A stretch of 64,000 nt of DNA, from assembly GCF_023277745.1 (NCBI RefSeq), contig NZ_CP086322.1, positions 6,200,001 to 6,264,000 of the forward strand, read 5' to 3'. How positions within the stretch are numbered: position 1 is the first letter of the stretch; each line of letters starts with the position of its first letter. The notes below the pieces were generated by a model. It was not told the origin of the DNA and ran no database searches. It saw nothing but the letters and a program-made list of their open reading frames with translations. The position numbers and the translations under genes were made by a program. Source of the stretch: Streptomyces halobius. Its GTDB lineage: Bacteria > Actinomycetota > Actinomycetes > Streptomycetales > Streptomycetaceae. This document shows positions 8,479 to 18,513 of the stretch, piece by piece.

Positions 8479-9291
8479 TCAGAGCACCGCGCTCAGGAAT
8501 TCCCGGGTCCGCTCGTGCTCCGGCTCGGTGAAGATCTTCTCCGGGGAGCCGGACTCGATGACCCGGCCCTGGTCGAACATCAGCACATCGTCGGAGATGT
8601 CCCTCGCGAAGTTCATCTCGTGCGTCACACAGAGCATGGTGATGTCCGTCGTGTGGGCGATGTCGCGCAGCACGTCCAGCACACCGGCCACCAGCTCCGG
8701 GTCGAGCGCCGAGGTGACCTCGTCCAGCAGCAGTACCTGCGGCCGCATCGCCAGCGCCCGCGCGATGGCGACCCGCTGCTGCTGGCCGCCGGAGAGCTGG
8801 GTCGGGTACTTGTCGAGGTGCTCGGTCAGGCCGACCAGATCGAGCAGCCCGCGGGCGCGCTCCTCGGCCTCGTCCTTGCTCAGGCCCAGGACGTGCACCG
8901 GTGCCTCGGTGATGTTCCGCAGCACCTTCATGTTGGGGAACAGGTTGAACTGCTGGAACACCATGCCGATGTTCTTGCGCACCTCGCGGATGTGCTTCTC
9001 GCCGGCCGGGACGAGCTTGCCGGCCTTCTCCTCGTGGGTGAGGTAGGAGCCGCCGACCTTGATGGTCCCCTCGTCCGGCTTCAGCAGCGTCATCAGCAGC
9101 CGCAGAATCGTCGTCTTGCCGGAGCCGGACGGGCCGATCAGGGTGACGTGTTTGCCGGAGGAGACCGTGAAGTCCAGCGAATCCAGGACCGTGTTGGTCC
9201 CGAAGCGCTTGGTGACGCGGTCGAAGCGGATCAGCTCACTGCCGTCCACCGCGGGGTTCGTTTCCTTGGAAAGGTTGCTGTCAGCGGACAA
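8479..9291 (-). CDS. ehuA: Amino-acid/ectoine-type ABC importer, ATP-binding subunit
   Basis: 270-aa polar-amino-acid (PAAT) family ATPase that powers the importer encoded with it. Visible are Walker A GPSGSGKT (53-60), the Q-loop in [11 protein letters not shown], signature LSGGQQQ (166-172), Walker [12 protein letters not shown] and the H-loop THEM. An 18-residue extension precedes the core. Last gene of a four-gene reverse-strand operon; its start overlaps the permease gene by 11 bases. The arrangement of binding protein, two permeases and ATPase is that of ehuBCDA ectoine/hydroxyectoine importers. The symbol rests on family resemblance; no ectoine-degrading doeA/eutD-type genes are nearby, so the substrate is open. 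Confidence 0.88.
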   Translation of the reverse strand: MSADSNLSKETNPAVDGSELIRFDRVTKRFGTNTVLDSLDFTVSSGKHVTLIGPSGSGKTTILRLLMTLLKPDEGTIKVGGSYLTHEEKAGKLVPAGEKHIREVRKNIGMVFQQFNLFPNMKVLRNITEAPVHVLGLSKDEAEERARGLLDLVGLTEHLDKYPTQLSGGQQQRVAIARALAMRPQVLLLDEVTSALDPELVAGVLDVLRDIAHTTDITMLCVTHEMNFARDISDDVLMFDQGRVIESGSPEKIFTEPEHERTREFLSAVL

Positions 9292-9934
9292 GGCGACGCT
9301 CCAGGACTCGCAGGAGGAGGGAAGTGGGGTACGAGATCACGACGAAGAGGACACCGACGATCGTGATCGGTTCCATGTAGTCGAAGGTGGTGGCGCCGAT
9401 GCTGTTCGCTTCGAAGAGCATGTCGGTCACCGTGATGGCCGACAGCATCGGGGTGTCCTTGAACATCGCGATCACATAATTGCCGAGCGCGGGGACCACC
9501 CGGCGGAACGCCTGCGGCAGGATCACCGCGGTCCAGGTGCGGCGGCGCGGCAGGCTCAGCGCGGTGGCCGCCTCCCACTGCCCGGCCGGCACCGCGTCGA
9601 TGCCGGCGCGGTAGACCTCGGCGGTGTACGTCGAGTAGTGCAGACCCAGTCCGATGACCCCCGTGGTCAGCGGTCCGAAGGTCACGCCCCAGCTCGGCAG
9701 CACGAAGAACAGGAAGAACAGCTGCACCAGCAGCGGGGTGTTGCGGATGAACTCGACGACGACGCTCACCGGCCAGGTCACCCAGCGGTTCCCCGAACGC
9801 AGCGCGAGCGCCCAGACGAGCCCGAGGGCGAAGGACACCAGCGAACCGTAGATCGTCGCCTGCACGGTGATCCACAGCCCGTGGAGGAGCTGCGGCATGA
9901 TCTCGCCGACGTAGTCCCAGGACCAGGTATTCAT
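9281..9934 (-). CDS. ehuD: Amino-acid/ectoine-type ABC importer, permease 2
   Basis: 217-aa inner-membrane permease of the His/Glu/Gln/Arg family. About five hydrophobic helices are visible (e.g. SVVVEFIRNTPLLVQLFFLF). The coupling EAA loop reads EAATALSLPRRRTWTAVILP and leads to QAFRRVVPALGNYVIAMFKDTPM. Together with the second permease it forms the transmembrane heterodimer that docks the ATPase. The ATG overlaps the preceding stop as ATGA, indicating tight coupling. Confidence 0.88.
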   Translation of the reverse strand: MNTWSWDYVGEIMPQLLHGLWITVQATIYGSLVSFALGLVWALALRSGNRWVTWPVSVVVEFIRNTPLLVQLFFLFFVLPSWGVTFGPLTTGVIGLGLHYSTYTAEVYRAGIDAVPAGQWEAATALSLPRRRTWTAVILPQAFRRVVPALGNYVIAMFKDTPMLSAITVTDMLFEANSIGATTFDYMEPITIVGVLFVVISYPTSLLLRVLERRLVR

Positions 9935-10659
9935 CGGTTACCCCCCGCTGCCGCGATCTGCGTCTCCAGTTCCTCGACCGGAAGCTTGCGGGAGAACCAG
10001 CCCGCCTTCTCCGGCTTCTGGCCGATGGACGCCTTGGCGCGGCGCTCCAGCAGGCGCATCACCCGTGTGACGACGAAGGCGATCACGAAGTACATCACCA
10101 GGATGATCCCGTAGACCTGCGCGCTCTCACCGGTGGAGAGCCGGGCGAGCTTGGCCTGGAAGGTGAGCTCGCCGATGGACAGCAGCGATGCCAGCGCGGT
10201 GCCCTTGAGCAGCTCGATCAGCAGGTTGTTGAACGGCGGCATCATCTCGGGGACGGCCTGCGGCAGGATCACCTTTCGCATCCGCTGCCACGGCGAGAAG
10301 CTCAGCGCGATGGCCGCCTCCCGCTGCGCCGGGGCCACCGACTGGATGGCCCCGCGGACGACTTCGGACCCGTACGCGCCGTAGGAGAGGCCCAGCGCGA
10401 GGGTGCCCGCCCACATGCCGGCCAGCTGCCAGCCGAGCAGCGGCAGCGCGAAGAACAGCCAGAACATCAGGACCAGGGCGGAGGTGCCGCGGAAGAACTC
10501 CACATAGACACCGGCCAGGAAACGGACGGGCTTGTGGCGGGAGGTGCGCGCCATGCCGATACCGAAGGCCACGGTGCCCGCGAGCAGGGCGCTGTAGATC
10601 ATCAACTGGACGGTGACCCAGACGCCTTCGAAGAAGAGTTGCCAGAGAGGACCGGTCAT
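9931..10659 (-). CDS. ehuC: Amino-acid/ectoine-type ABC importer, permease 1
   Basis: 242-aa permease with the family pattern YVEFFRGTSALVLMFWLFFA and the cytoplasmic EAA loop (REAAIALSFSPWQRMRKVIL, followed by PQAVPEMMPPFNNLLIELLKGTAL). Its ATG overlaps the binding-protein stop (ATGA), and its own stop overlaps the next permease start the same way. The C-terminus carries a short charged tail (RRAKASIGQKPEKAGWF) facing the cytoplasm. Confidence 0.88.
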   Translation of the reverse strand: MTGPLWQLFFEGVWVTVQLMIYSALLAGTVAFGIGMARTSRHKPVRFLAGVYVEFFRGTSALVLMFWLFFALPLLGWQLAGMWAGTLALGLSYGAYGSEVVRGAIQSVAPAQREAAIALSFSPWQRMRKVILPQAVPEMMPPFNNLLIELLKGTALASLLSIGELTFQAKLARLSTGESAQVYGIILVMYFVIAFVVTRVMRLLERRAKASIGQKPEKAGWFSRKLPVEELETQIAAAGGNR

Positions 10660-11585
10660 TTCTTGCAGAGCTCCTCTGCTGTCAGGTCCGTCATGAACTC
10701 CTCGGTGAATCCGAACGGTTTGGCGATCCGCAGGAGTTCGCCGCTCTTCTTCATCTTGTGCAGCTCGGTGTTGAACGCGTCCCGGATTTTGGTCTCCCCC
10801 AGCCGGAATCCGTAACCGCCGCCGTCCCGCTGCGGTTCGCCGTCGACCATGGGGGTGAACGGGTCGGTCATCCCCACCTTGGGGTGCTCACCGGTCTTCA
10901 GTGCCTCGATCATCGTCAGGGCGGTCCCCGCGAAGCAGTCGATGCGCCCGGCCTCCAGGGCTTCCATACCGGCGATCTGGTCGGGGTAGAGGGAGATCTG
11001 GCTCTTCTTGACGCCGTTGGCCTTGGCGTACTCGATCTCCGCGTATCCGACGCCGGTGCCCATGCGGAGGCCCTGCGCGGCGACGTCCTTGTACCTCTTG
11101 ATCTTCTTCGGGTTGCCCTTCGGGACGAGGAAGCCGTCCTTCGACTCATAGTCCGGGTCCGAGAAGAGGACCGCCGCACAGCGGGCCTTGTTGATGAACA
11201 TGCCCGCGACGATCACATCGAACTGCATCGAGTGCAGCCCGGGGACCAGTCCGCCGAACTCGACCGGCACCGGTTCGAAGTTCTCGACCCCCAGTCGCTG
11301 GAAGATGGTCTTGGCGACGGCGGGCGCCTCGCCGGTGAGCTCTCCGCGGCTGTTGATCGACGCGTACGGCGGCTCGCTGGCGATGCCCATCCGTACGGTG
11401 CCCTTGTCCCGCAGATCGTCGAGCAGATGTCCCCCGTCCTTCGCTCCCGAGATGTCCACTCGTGCGCATCCGGCGGTCGCACCGATCGCGCCGGCCGCAC
11501 CGAACGCCGCCGCACCGGCAAGTAGCGAGCGGCGGCTGATCCCTTTTTTGTTGATTCCTGAGGTGTTCCCCTGTGGTGGAGGCAT
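10656..11585 (-). CDS. ehuB: Extracellular solute-binding lipoprotein of the importer (Tat substrate)
   Basis: 309-aa family-3 solute-binding protein that captures the substrate outside the cell. The N-terminus has a twin-arginine motif (SRRSLLAG), a hydrophobic stretch and a lipobox ending ATAGC. It is therefore probably exported folded through Tat and lipid-anchored at that cysteine. The mature part has the SBP3 pattern: GTVRMGIASEPPYASINSRG, a TGEAPAVAKTIFQRLGV helix, DVIVAGMFINKARCAAVLFS, and a GTGVGYAE phosphate-loop-like turn. First gene of its operon, divergent from the DUF3830 gene 246 bases away. Confidence 0.9.
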   Translation of the reverse strand: MPPPQGNTSGINKKGISRRSLLAGAAAFGAAGAIGATAGCARVDISGAKDGGHLLDDLRDKGTVRMGIASEPPYASINSRGELTGEAPAVAKTIFQRLGVENFEPVPVEFGGLVPGLHSMQFDVIVAGMFINKARCAAVLFSDPDYESKDGFLVPKGNPKKIKRYKDVAAQGLRMGTGVGYAEIEYAKANGVKKSQISLYPDQIAGMEALEAGRIDCFAGTALTMIEALKTGEHPKVGMTDPFTPMVDGEPQRDGGGYGFRLGETKIRDAFNTELHKMKKSGELLRIAKPFGFTEEFMTDLTAEELCKK

Positions 11586-11831
11586 GGGCGCGCGACTACC
11601 CGACCCGGCTGAACATATGCCGATAGTTTCCAGCCCTTGATGTAAGCGGAAGGAGCATGTGTCGAAAGTCGGTATTGCGCCTGTATGGTTCCCGTGCGTG
11701 GCCCGGAATGCGGAATGTCGACGGCCGGTTGAGGGTCTCGCACAAAGTGCCTTTCCGGCTCTTCCGGGCCGAAAGCACTGAAGGGCTCACCAGTTCCCCT
11801 TTGTTCTGTGAAGGACCGGGTAGGAGGCCAC
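11586..11831. promoter_or_regulatory. Divergent promoter region between importer operon and DUF3830 gene
   Basis: Two divergently transcribed units start on either side, so promoters and any operator for the IclR or GntR regulators should lie here. No perfect palindrome longer than about 8 bp was found. The DUF3830 gene has an AGGAGG Shine-Dalgarno at 11822-11827. Confidence 0.5.
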
Positions 11832-12332
11832 ATGGCTGACCGCTTCATCGAAGTCTCCCTGGACAAGCGCGGCGTGACCTGTACCGCCAAACTCCTCGAC
11901 GACCGCGCGCCCCTCACCTGCAATGCCGTATGGGACGCGCTGCCGCTCGGTGGCGATGTCTACCACGCCAAATACGCCCGCAACGAGATCTACGCGCTCA
12001 TTCCGCCGTTCGCCCCGGAGGAACCGCCGCTGGAGAATCCGACGATCACCCCGATCCCCGGCGACCTGTGCTACTTCACCTTCAGCGGGACACAGTTGGC
12101 CACCAGGTCCTACGGCTACGACACCCAGGCCGCGCACCAGGGCCGCCCCACCGTCGTCGACCTCGCCCTCTTCTACGAGCGCAACAACCTGCTGATCAAC
12201 GGGGACGCGGGCTGGGTGCCGGGGATCGTCTGGGGCGCCGTGGTCGACGGCCTGGACCGGATGGCCGACGCCTGCCAGGACCTGTGGCGGGCCGGCGCCC
12301 TGGGAGAGACCCTCAACTTCCGCCGCGCGTAG
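11832..12332 (+). CDS. DUF3830 family protein (cyclophilin-like fold)
   Basis: 166-aa protein beginning MADRFIEVSLDKRGVTCTAKLLDD. The DUF3830 pattern is a beta-rich cyclophilin-like domain: APLTCNAVWDALPLGGDVYHAKYARNEIY, then ITPIPGDLCYFTFSG, then VDLALFYERNNLLINGDAGW. Members are small proteins found with amidases, Asp/Glu racemase-fold enzymes and amino-acid importers; their reaction is not established. ATG 11832 follows AGGAGG by four bases; an upstream in-frame start at 11808 lacks a site. Its 3' end overlaps the convergent amidase gene by 20 bases. Confidence 0.85.
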   Translation: MADRFIEVSLDKRGVTCTAKLLDDRAPLTCNAVWDALPLGGDVYHAKYARNEIYALIPPFAPEEPPLENPTITPIPGDLCYFTFSGTQLATRSYGYDTQAAHQGRPTVVDLALFYERNNLLINGDAGWVPGIVWGAVVDGLDRMADACQDLWRAGALGETLNFRRA

Positions 12333-13758
12333 GCGGATCGGCCGGCGCGGGCGGGGCCGGGATCTCCGCCGCCCCCGCCTCGTAGAGCGCGTGCGCGGCG
12401 CGCAGCACCAGCGCGTCCGCGTGCCGCGCCCCCACCAGCTGCACCCCGATCGGCAGCCCGTCGCCGTCCATCCCGCAGGGCACGGTCGCGGCGGGCTGCT
12501 GGGTGAGGTTGAACGGATAGGTGAACGGCGTCCAGCCCGTCCAGCGGGTGTGCCCCGAGCCGGCCGGGACCTCGGCGCCCACCTCGAACGCGGTGATCGG
12601 CTCGGTCGGCGTCACCAGCAGGTCGTACGCGCTGTGGAAGCGGCCCATCGCCTGGCCCAGCGCCATCCGCGTGTCCACCGCCGCCAGATAGTCCAGCGCG
12701 CTGTAGCGCGCGCCCTGCTCGCAGATCTCCCGCAGCCCCGGGTCGAGCACCTCCCGCTCCGCGTCCCCCAGGTGCTGGACGACCCGGGCCGCACCGCTGA
12801 ACCACAGCGTGTGGAACGCCTCCACCGGGTCCTCGATGCCCGGGTCGATCTCCTCGACGGACGCACCGAGCCCGGCGAGCGTGTCGACGGCCGCGCGGAC
12901 CGCCGCGGCGACGTCGGGCGCCACCGGCACCGCCCAGCCGAGCGACGGGCTGTACGCCACCCGCAGCCCGGACACCGGACCGTCCAGCGCCTCCCGGAAG
13001 GAGCCGGCCGCCGGCCCGAGCTGCGACCAGTCCCGCCAGTCCGGACCGGTGATCACATCCATCATCAGCGCCGCGTCCGCCGCGTCCCGGGTCATCGGCC
13101 CGACATGCGCCAGCGTCCCGAACGGGCTCGCCGGATAGAGCGGCACCCGCCCGTACGTCGCCTTCAGCCCGAAGATCCCGCAGAACGACGCCGGGATACG
13201 GACCGACCCGCCGCCGTCCGTGCCCAGACTCAGCGGCCCCGCACCCAGCGCCACCGCCGCCGCGCTGCCGCCGCTGGAGCCGCCCGCGGTACGGCCCGCG
13301 TCGTACGGATTGCCCGTGATCCCGTGCCGCGGACTGTCGGTGACACCCTTCCAGCCGAACTCCGGTGTGGTCGTCTTGCCCACGAACACCGCACCGGACT
13401 CCCGCAGCCGGGCGACCGACGGCGCGTCCTCGTCCCACGCCCCGCCCTGCGCCCGGACCGTCAGCGAACCGCGCAGCGTCGGCACGCCACGGGTCAGCAG
13501 GATGTCCTTGACGGTGACCGGTACTCCGTCCACCGGCCCGGCCGGTTCCCCGGCCCGCCAGCGCTCCGCCGACTCCTTGGCGGCGGACAGCGCCTCGTCC
13601 GCGTCGATCCGGATGAAGCAGTTCGTACGGGCCTGGGCGGCCTCGGCGCGCTCCAGCACCGCCCGGGTCGCCTCAACGGGGGAGAACTCGCCGGCGGTGT
13701 ATCCGGCCGTGAGCCGGGTGGCGGTGAGATCGGCGAGCGAGGTCGGTTCGGTCGTCAT
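12313..13758 (-). CDS. Amidase (amidase-signature family)
   Basis: 481-aa amidase-signature hydrolase. The Ser-cisSer-Lys triad is visible: Lys84 in VTVKDI, cis-Ser in GGSSGGSAAAV (161-165) and the nucleophile Ser185 in TDGGGSVRIPA. Family length and the C-terminal QLVGARHADALVLRAA strand are intact, so it should hydrolyse an amide or carbamoyl compound. ATG 13758 follows CCGGAGG by five bases; the frame stays open upstream to 14355, but that part is antisense to other sequence. Convergent with DUF3830 and followed upstream by the hydroxyacid dehydrogenase on the same strand. Likely part of a catabolic route fed by the importer (inference). Confidence 0.93.
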   Translation of the reverse strand: MTTEPTSLADLTATRLTAGYTAGEFSPVEATRAVLERAEAAQARTNCFIRIDADEALSAAKESAERWRAGEPAGPVDGVPVTVKDILLTRGVPTLRGSLTVRAQGGAWDEDAPSVARLRESGAVFVGKTTTPEFGWKGVTDSPRHGITGNPYDAGRTAGGSSGGSAAAVALGAGPLSLGTDGGGSVRIPASFCGIFGLKATYGRVPLYPASPFGTLAHVGPMTRDAADAALMMDVITGPDWRDWSQLGPAAGSFREALDGPVSGLRVAYSPSLGWAVPVAPDVAAAVRAAVDTLAGLGASVEEIDPGIEDPVEAFHTLWFSGAARVVQHLGDAEREVLDPGLREICEQGARYSALDYLAAVDTRMALGQAMGRFHSAYDLLVTPTEPITAFEVGAEVPAGSGHTRWTGWTPFTYPFNLTQQPAATVPCGMDGDGLPIGVQLVGARHADALVLRAAHALYEAGAAEIPAPPAPADPPTRGGS

Positions 13759-13973
13759 ACGTCCTCCGGGCGTTGGCCGCCCCGGGCGGGGCGGCGGCGG
13801 GAGTGCAGGGCAGGGGCGGGAGAGGAGGCGCGGGGACAGCGGGAGAGGAGAAGAGAAGGGGAGGAGAGGGGAGGAGAAGAGAATGAGGAGAAGAGAAGGG
13901 CGGGCGGGGATCGCCCGGCGGTGTACGGGGCGGGCGCCGGCGGCCGTGCCGCCGGCCGGCGCCGTCGCCCCCG
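13759..13973. other. Spacer with a polypurine tract between dehydrogenase and amidase genes
   Basis: No gene. The plus strand carries 43 uninterrupted purines (13841-13883), one T, then 16 more purines (13885-13900), built from repeated GAGGAGAAGAGAA-like units. Confidence 0.7.
13841..13900. repeat. 60-bp near-perfect polypurine tract
   Basis: Fifty-nine of sixty plus-strand bases are A or G, with GAGGAGAAGAGAA-type units repeated at 13846, 13871 and 13885. It is exceptionally biased for this genome and has partial mirror symmetry. Confidence 0.9.
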
Positions 13974-14945
13974 TCACCGCACCGGGACGTACCCGAGGCG
14001 CTTGTCGACGAGGTTGTTCAGCGGCTCGCCGGCCGACCACCGGTCGAAGTTGTCCTGGAACTGCTCGGCGAGGGCGTCCCGCCAGCCCAGCGTGTCGCCG
14101 CTCATATGGGGCGAGACGATCAGATGGGGGACGTCCCACAGCGGGCTGTCCGAGGTCAGCGGCTCCTGCTCGAAGACGTCCAGCGCGGCCGCGGCGATCC
14201 GCCAGCCGCGCAGCGCCGCCACCAGGTCCGCCTCGACGACCAGCGGCCCGCGCCCGATGTTGATGAACCGGGCCTGCGGCTTCATCCGGTCGAAGGCCGT
14301 CTTGTCGAAGAGGCCGCGGGTGGCGTCGGTCAGCGGCGCCGCGCAGACCACCCAATCGGCTGTCGGCAGCAGGTCGTTCAGCGCGTCACTCGCATGTACG
14401 AGGCCGAAGTCCGGATCCGGGCGCCCCCGGCGGCCGACAAGATCGACCTTGCTGCCGAGCGCCTGCAGGGTGCCGCCGATGGCCCGTCCGATCGGCCCGG
14501 AGCCCACCACGACCGCTCGGGTGCCGGCCACCCGCAGCGTCTCGCGGTGCTGCCACCGCCGCTGCCGCTGGAGCTCCCAACTTCCGTAGAAGTCCTTGGC
14601 CATGGCGATCACCAGCCCGGCGACGTACTCGGCGATCGGCTGCTCGAAGACCCCGCGCGCATTGGTCACCAGGGTCTCGTCGGCGATCAGCGCCGGGCAC
14701 AGCACCCGGTCCACGCCCGCGCTGGCGGTGTGCACCCACGTCGGTCTGGGCCCGCGTTCCGGCCATGCCTCGCGGATCGCATCAGAGGTGAAATCCCAGG
14801 CCAACAGCACGTCGGCGGAGGGGAGTAGGCCGGCCAGGGAGGTGTCGTCGGCGTAGATCACCCGGGCGCGGCCGGTGAGCCGGTCCAGCTTCGGCGGCGG
14901 GTCGGATCCGAGGACGAGGACCGTGGTTCCGGTGCTTTCGGACAT
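13974..14945 (-). CDS. D-2-hydroxyacid dehydrogenase
   Basis: 323-aa NAD(P)-dependent 2-hydroxyacid dehydrogenase interconverting a 2-oxoacid and a D-2-hydroxyacid. The Rossmann motif is GSGPIG in VVVGSGPIGRAIGGTL. The catalytic residues are Arg in INIGRGPL, Glu in ALDVFEQEPL and His in VSPHMSGDT. The N-terminal substrate domain has TASAGVD and the interdomain helix ARGVFEQPIAEYVAG. The ATG at 14945 is good though the ribosome-binding site is weak. It is on the same strand as the amidase with a 215-base spacer, and divergent from the racemase-fold genes. Confidence 0.92.
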   Translation of the reverse strand: MSESTGTTVLVLGSDPPPKLDRLTGRARVIYADDTSLAGLLPSADVLLAWDFTSDAIREAWPERGPRPTWVHTASAGVDRVLCPALIADETLVTNARGVFEQPIAEYVAGLVIAMAKDFYGSWELQRQRRWQHRETLRVAGTRAVVVGSGPIGRAIGGTLQALGSKVDLVGRRGRPDPDFGLVHASDALNDLLPTADWVVCAAPLTDATRGLFDKTAFDRMKPQARFINIGRGPLVVEADLVAALRGWRIAAAALDVFEQEPLTSDSPLWDVPHLIVSPHMSGDTLGWRDALAEQFQDNFDRWSAGEPLNNLVDKRLGYVPVR

Positions 14946-15152
14946 AGGCCAGAAACCGTTCTGAAATGTGTGCCCGTTATTACTAAGAGGGCGTCGGCGG
15001 GATGCCGGAGATGCGAGGATTGACCACGCTAAGAAGTCGTATCTACCGTGTCAACAACGGCTCTGTCCCGACGTCCCGGCAAGTACCGGCTGCACCACAT
15101 CCACGGCCACTGGCCTGGCCAGTCAAGCCCTTCGTTTCTTTTAGGGGCCTCC

Positions 15153-16067
15153 ATGGACGTCTCCTTCCTGGGGGGCCCACAGCCTCAGCTCGGCGTGGGC
15201 GTTGTCGCTCCCTTCGACTTCGCGCTCGACCGGGAACTGTGGCGCTGGGTTCCCGACGATGTGTCCCTCCACCTCACCCGGACTCCCTTCGTGCCCGTCG
15301 AGGTCAGCCTCGACCTGGCCCGTCTGGTCAGCGAGCACGAGACACTGGACGCTGCCGTCCAGGCGCTATGCGCGGTATCACCGCAGGTCATCACCTATGC
15401 ATGCACCTCCGGCAGCTTCGTCGGAGGGTTGGCGGGCGAGCGGGCCATGTGCGCTGCCATGGTCCAGGCGGGGGATGTTCCCTCGCTCACCACCTCGGGC
15501 GCGCTCGTAGAGGCGCTGCGCGAGATCGGCGCACGGCGCATCGCGGTCGTGACGCCCTATACGAAGTCGGTCACCGACTCCCTGGAGGACTACCTCGGCG
15601 AGGCGGGCATCACGGTCACCGGCCGCGCCTACCTCGGACTGACCCGGCACATCTGGAAGGTCCCCTACCGCGATGTCGTCGACATGGCCCGCGCCGCCGT
15701 GGTCGGTGCCGCCGACGCGCTCTTCATCAGCTGCACCAACCTGCCTACCTACGACGTCATCCCGCAGCTGGAGGCCGAGCTGCGGATGCCCGTCCTGTCC
15801 GCCAACCAGGTCACGATGTGGTCCGCGCTGCGTGCCATCGGCGTGGCCGCGGTAGGCCCGTACCAGGCGCTGCTCGATCCGGTGGCGCGGCGCGGACCCG
15901 CCGCGATGTCCGGATCGGAGCCCGGGGTGCCGGAGGCACGGCCGCGGGCCACCCCCGAGGCCGCCTTCGCCGGTCCCCCGGCACCGCCCGAAGGGGAAGC
16001 GGTCGTCGACGGCGCCGACGCGCCGCCCCTCCCGCCCGAGGAGCCGGGTCCCTTACCCCCGATCTGA
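15153..16067 (+). CDS. Asp/Glu racemase / maleate cis-trans isomerase family protein (EutA-like)
   Basis: Cofactor-independent two-cysteine enzyme of the Asp/Glu racemase superfamily. The paired active-site cysteines are Cys84 in YACTSGSFVGG and Cys194 in FISCTNLPTY. SANQVTMWSALRAIG is the typical C-terminal helix. From memory EutA-type and maleate isomerase proteins share this layout. The last ~60 residues are a Pro/Ala-rich tail. ATG 15153 follows AGGGGCC; an in-frame ATG at 15048 would add 35 unconserved residues. It is followed after 177 bases by a paralogue. Confidence 0.85.
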   Translation: MDVSFLGGPQPQLGVGVVAPFDFALDRELWRWVPDDVSLHLTRTPFVPVEVSLDLARLVSEHETLDAAVQALCAVSPQVITYACTSGSFVGGLAGERAMCAAMVQAGDVPSLTTSGALVEALREIGARRIAVVTPYTKSVTDSLEDYLGEAGITVTGRAYLGLTRHIWKVPYRDVVDMARAAVVGAADALFISCTNLPTYDVIPQLEAELRMPVLSANQVTMWSALRAIGVAAVGPYQALLDPVARRGPAAMSGSEPGVPEARPRATPEAAFAGPPAPPEGEAVVDGADAPPLPPEEPGPLPPI

Positions 16068-16244
16068 CGCCGTCCCGAACTGACGGACCTCCATAACCGC
16101 CGAGGTTTCCGCACCATCGGGCCATCTCCATATCCCAGGCAGACCCTCGCGCTGCCGGCGGCGTCCCCACCGCCGGCAGCGCCCCCGCACACGGGTCCCC
16201 GCACCCGCCACAACCCGCACCCCAGCCGTACATAAGGAGAGCAC

Positions 16245-16970
16245 ATGGCATCGGTCGGCTTCCTCTACCCCGGCCACTCCGCCGAGGACGACTACCCGCG
16301 CCTCGAAGCGCTGCTGGGCGGCTCGGTCCGCCTGCCGCTCGTGCACACCGATATCGGCGAGGACGCCCACCGGGTCGACGCACTGCTGGAGATGGGCTCC
16401 GCCGCGCGGCTCGGCGCCGGCGTCGCCGAGCTCACGGCGCGCGGTGCCGAGGCGGTCGTGTGGGCCTGCACCAGCGCCAGCTTCGTCTTCGGCTGGGAGG
16501 GCGCCCACGAACAGGTCAGGGAGCTGTCCGTCGCCGCCGCGCTGCCCGCCTCCAGTACGTCCTTCGCCTTCGCGCACGCCATCCGGGCGCTCGGTGCGCG
16601 GCGGGTCGCGATCGCCGCCACCTACCCGGCCGATGTCGCCGAACACTTTCAGGCGTTCCTCAAGTCCGCCGGTACGGAGGTCGTCTCGACCCGTGGCAGC
16701 GGCATCATCACCGCCGCCGAGGTCGGCACCTGGGGCCGCGCGGAGGTGCTGGCGCTCGCGCGGGCCGGCGATCATCCGGACGCCGAGGTGGTGCTGCTGC
16801 CCGACACCGCCCTGCACACCGCCGCGCATCTGCCCGCCCTGGAAGCGGAGCTCGGCAAGCCCATGCTCACCGCCAATCAGGTCACGGTATGGGAAGGGCT
16901 GCGCCTGCTCGACCGGGAGATCGCCTGCCCCGAGCTCGGCGCCCTGTTCACCCGTACGGCGCGGGGCTGA
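16245..16970 (+). CDS. Asp/Glu racemase-fold protein lacking the second active-site cysteine
   Basis: 241-aa paralogue of the preceding protein. The first cysteine is kept (Cys75 in VWACTSASFVFGW). The position of the second, CTNLPT in the neighbour, reads LLPDTALHT, giving Asp187-Thr188 and no cysteine. The fold is otherwise intact through LTANQVTVWEGLRLL. Single-cysteine members of this superfamily include decarboxylases, although the arylmalonate decarboxylase I recall keeps the other cysteine. It should therefore not catalyse the standard two-base racemisation/isomerisation. AAGGAGAG precedes the ATG. Followed 122 bases on by the luciferase-like oxidoreductase gene. Confidence 0.82.
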   Translation: MASVGFLYPGHSAEDDYPRLEALLGGSVRLPLVHTDIGEDAHRVDALLEMGSAARLGAGVAELTARGAEAVVWACTSASFVFGWEGAHEQVRELSVAAALPASSTSFAFAHAIRALGARRVAIAATYPADVAEHFQAFLKSAGTEVVSTRGSGIITAAEVGTWGRAEVLALARAGDHPDAEVVLLPDTALHTAAHLPALEAELGKPMLTANQVTVWEGLRLLDREIACPELGALFTRTARG

Positions 16971-17092
16971 TGACGCCCCGCCGGGAAGAGGAAGCGGCCG
17001 GGAACGGGAACCCGGCGCCCGCCCGGGAATAACCGGAGAGGTTCTCCGGTTGAACCTTCTCGCAGACCAGCGACGCGAGGAGGACCCGCACC

Positions 17093-18238
<1,146 letters not shown>

Positions 18239-18330
18239 GGGGCCGGACGGGGAGGCGGGGGCGATCGTCGCCAGGCCGTCGCGGCAATTCCGCTCCCGGC
18301 CCACCCCACGAATTCCGCTCCCGGCCCCCG

Positions 18331-18383
18331 CCGCGGGAAGACCGCCCCGGCCCGCCGCGTTGCGGCCTGCAAGGGGCACACGC
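18331..18383. repeat. Intergenic repeat, copy A
   Basis: Fifty-three bases including CGCGTTGCGGCCTGCAAGGG match 56872-56924 at 46 of 53 positions without gaps. In both loci this is preceded by CCGGCGGAATTCC-like units and followed by CCCCTA and CAGG(G)ACCC. Both copies lie outside genes. Confidence 0.85.
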
Positions 18384-18513
18384 GCCCCCAGGGGATCTGT
18401 TCGACTGTCCCCTACTAAGGGCCGACTCCCCCTCAGGACCCACCCGGCCGAACTCAGGACCCACCCAGCCGACCCAAGATCACCCCGGACCCTCAACCCC
18501 GTGTGTCGCCCCC

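Noticed and set aside
12391..14589. 732-aa forward open frame
   Set aside because: It lies opposite the amidase and dehydrogenase genes, both with intact catalytic motifs; long antisense frames are normal at this G+C.
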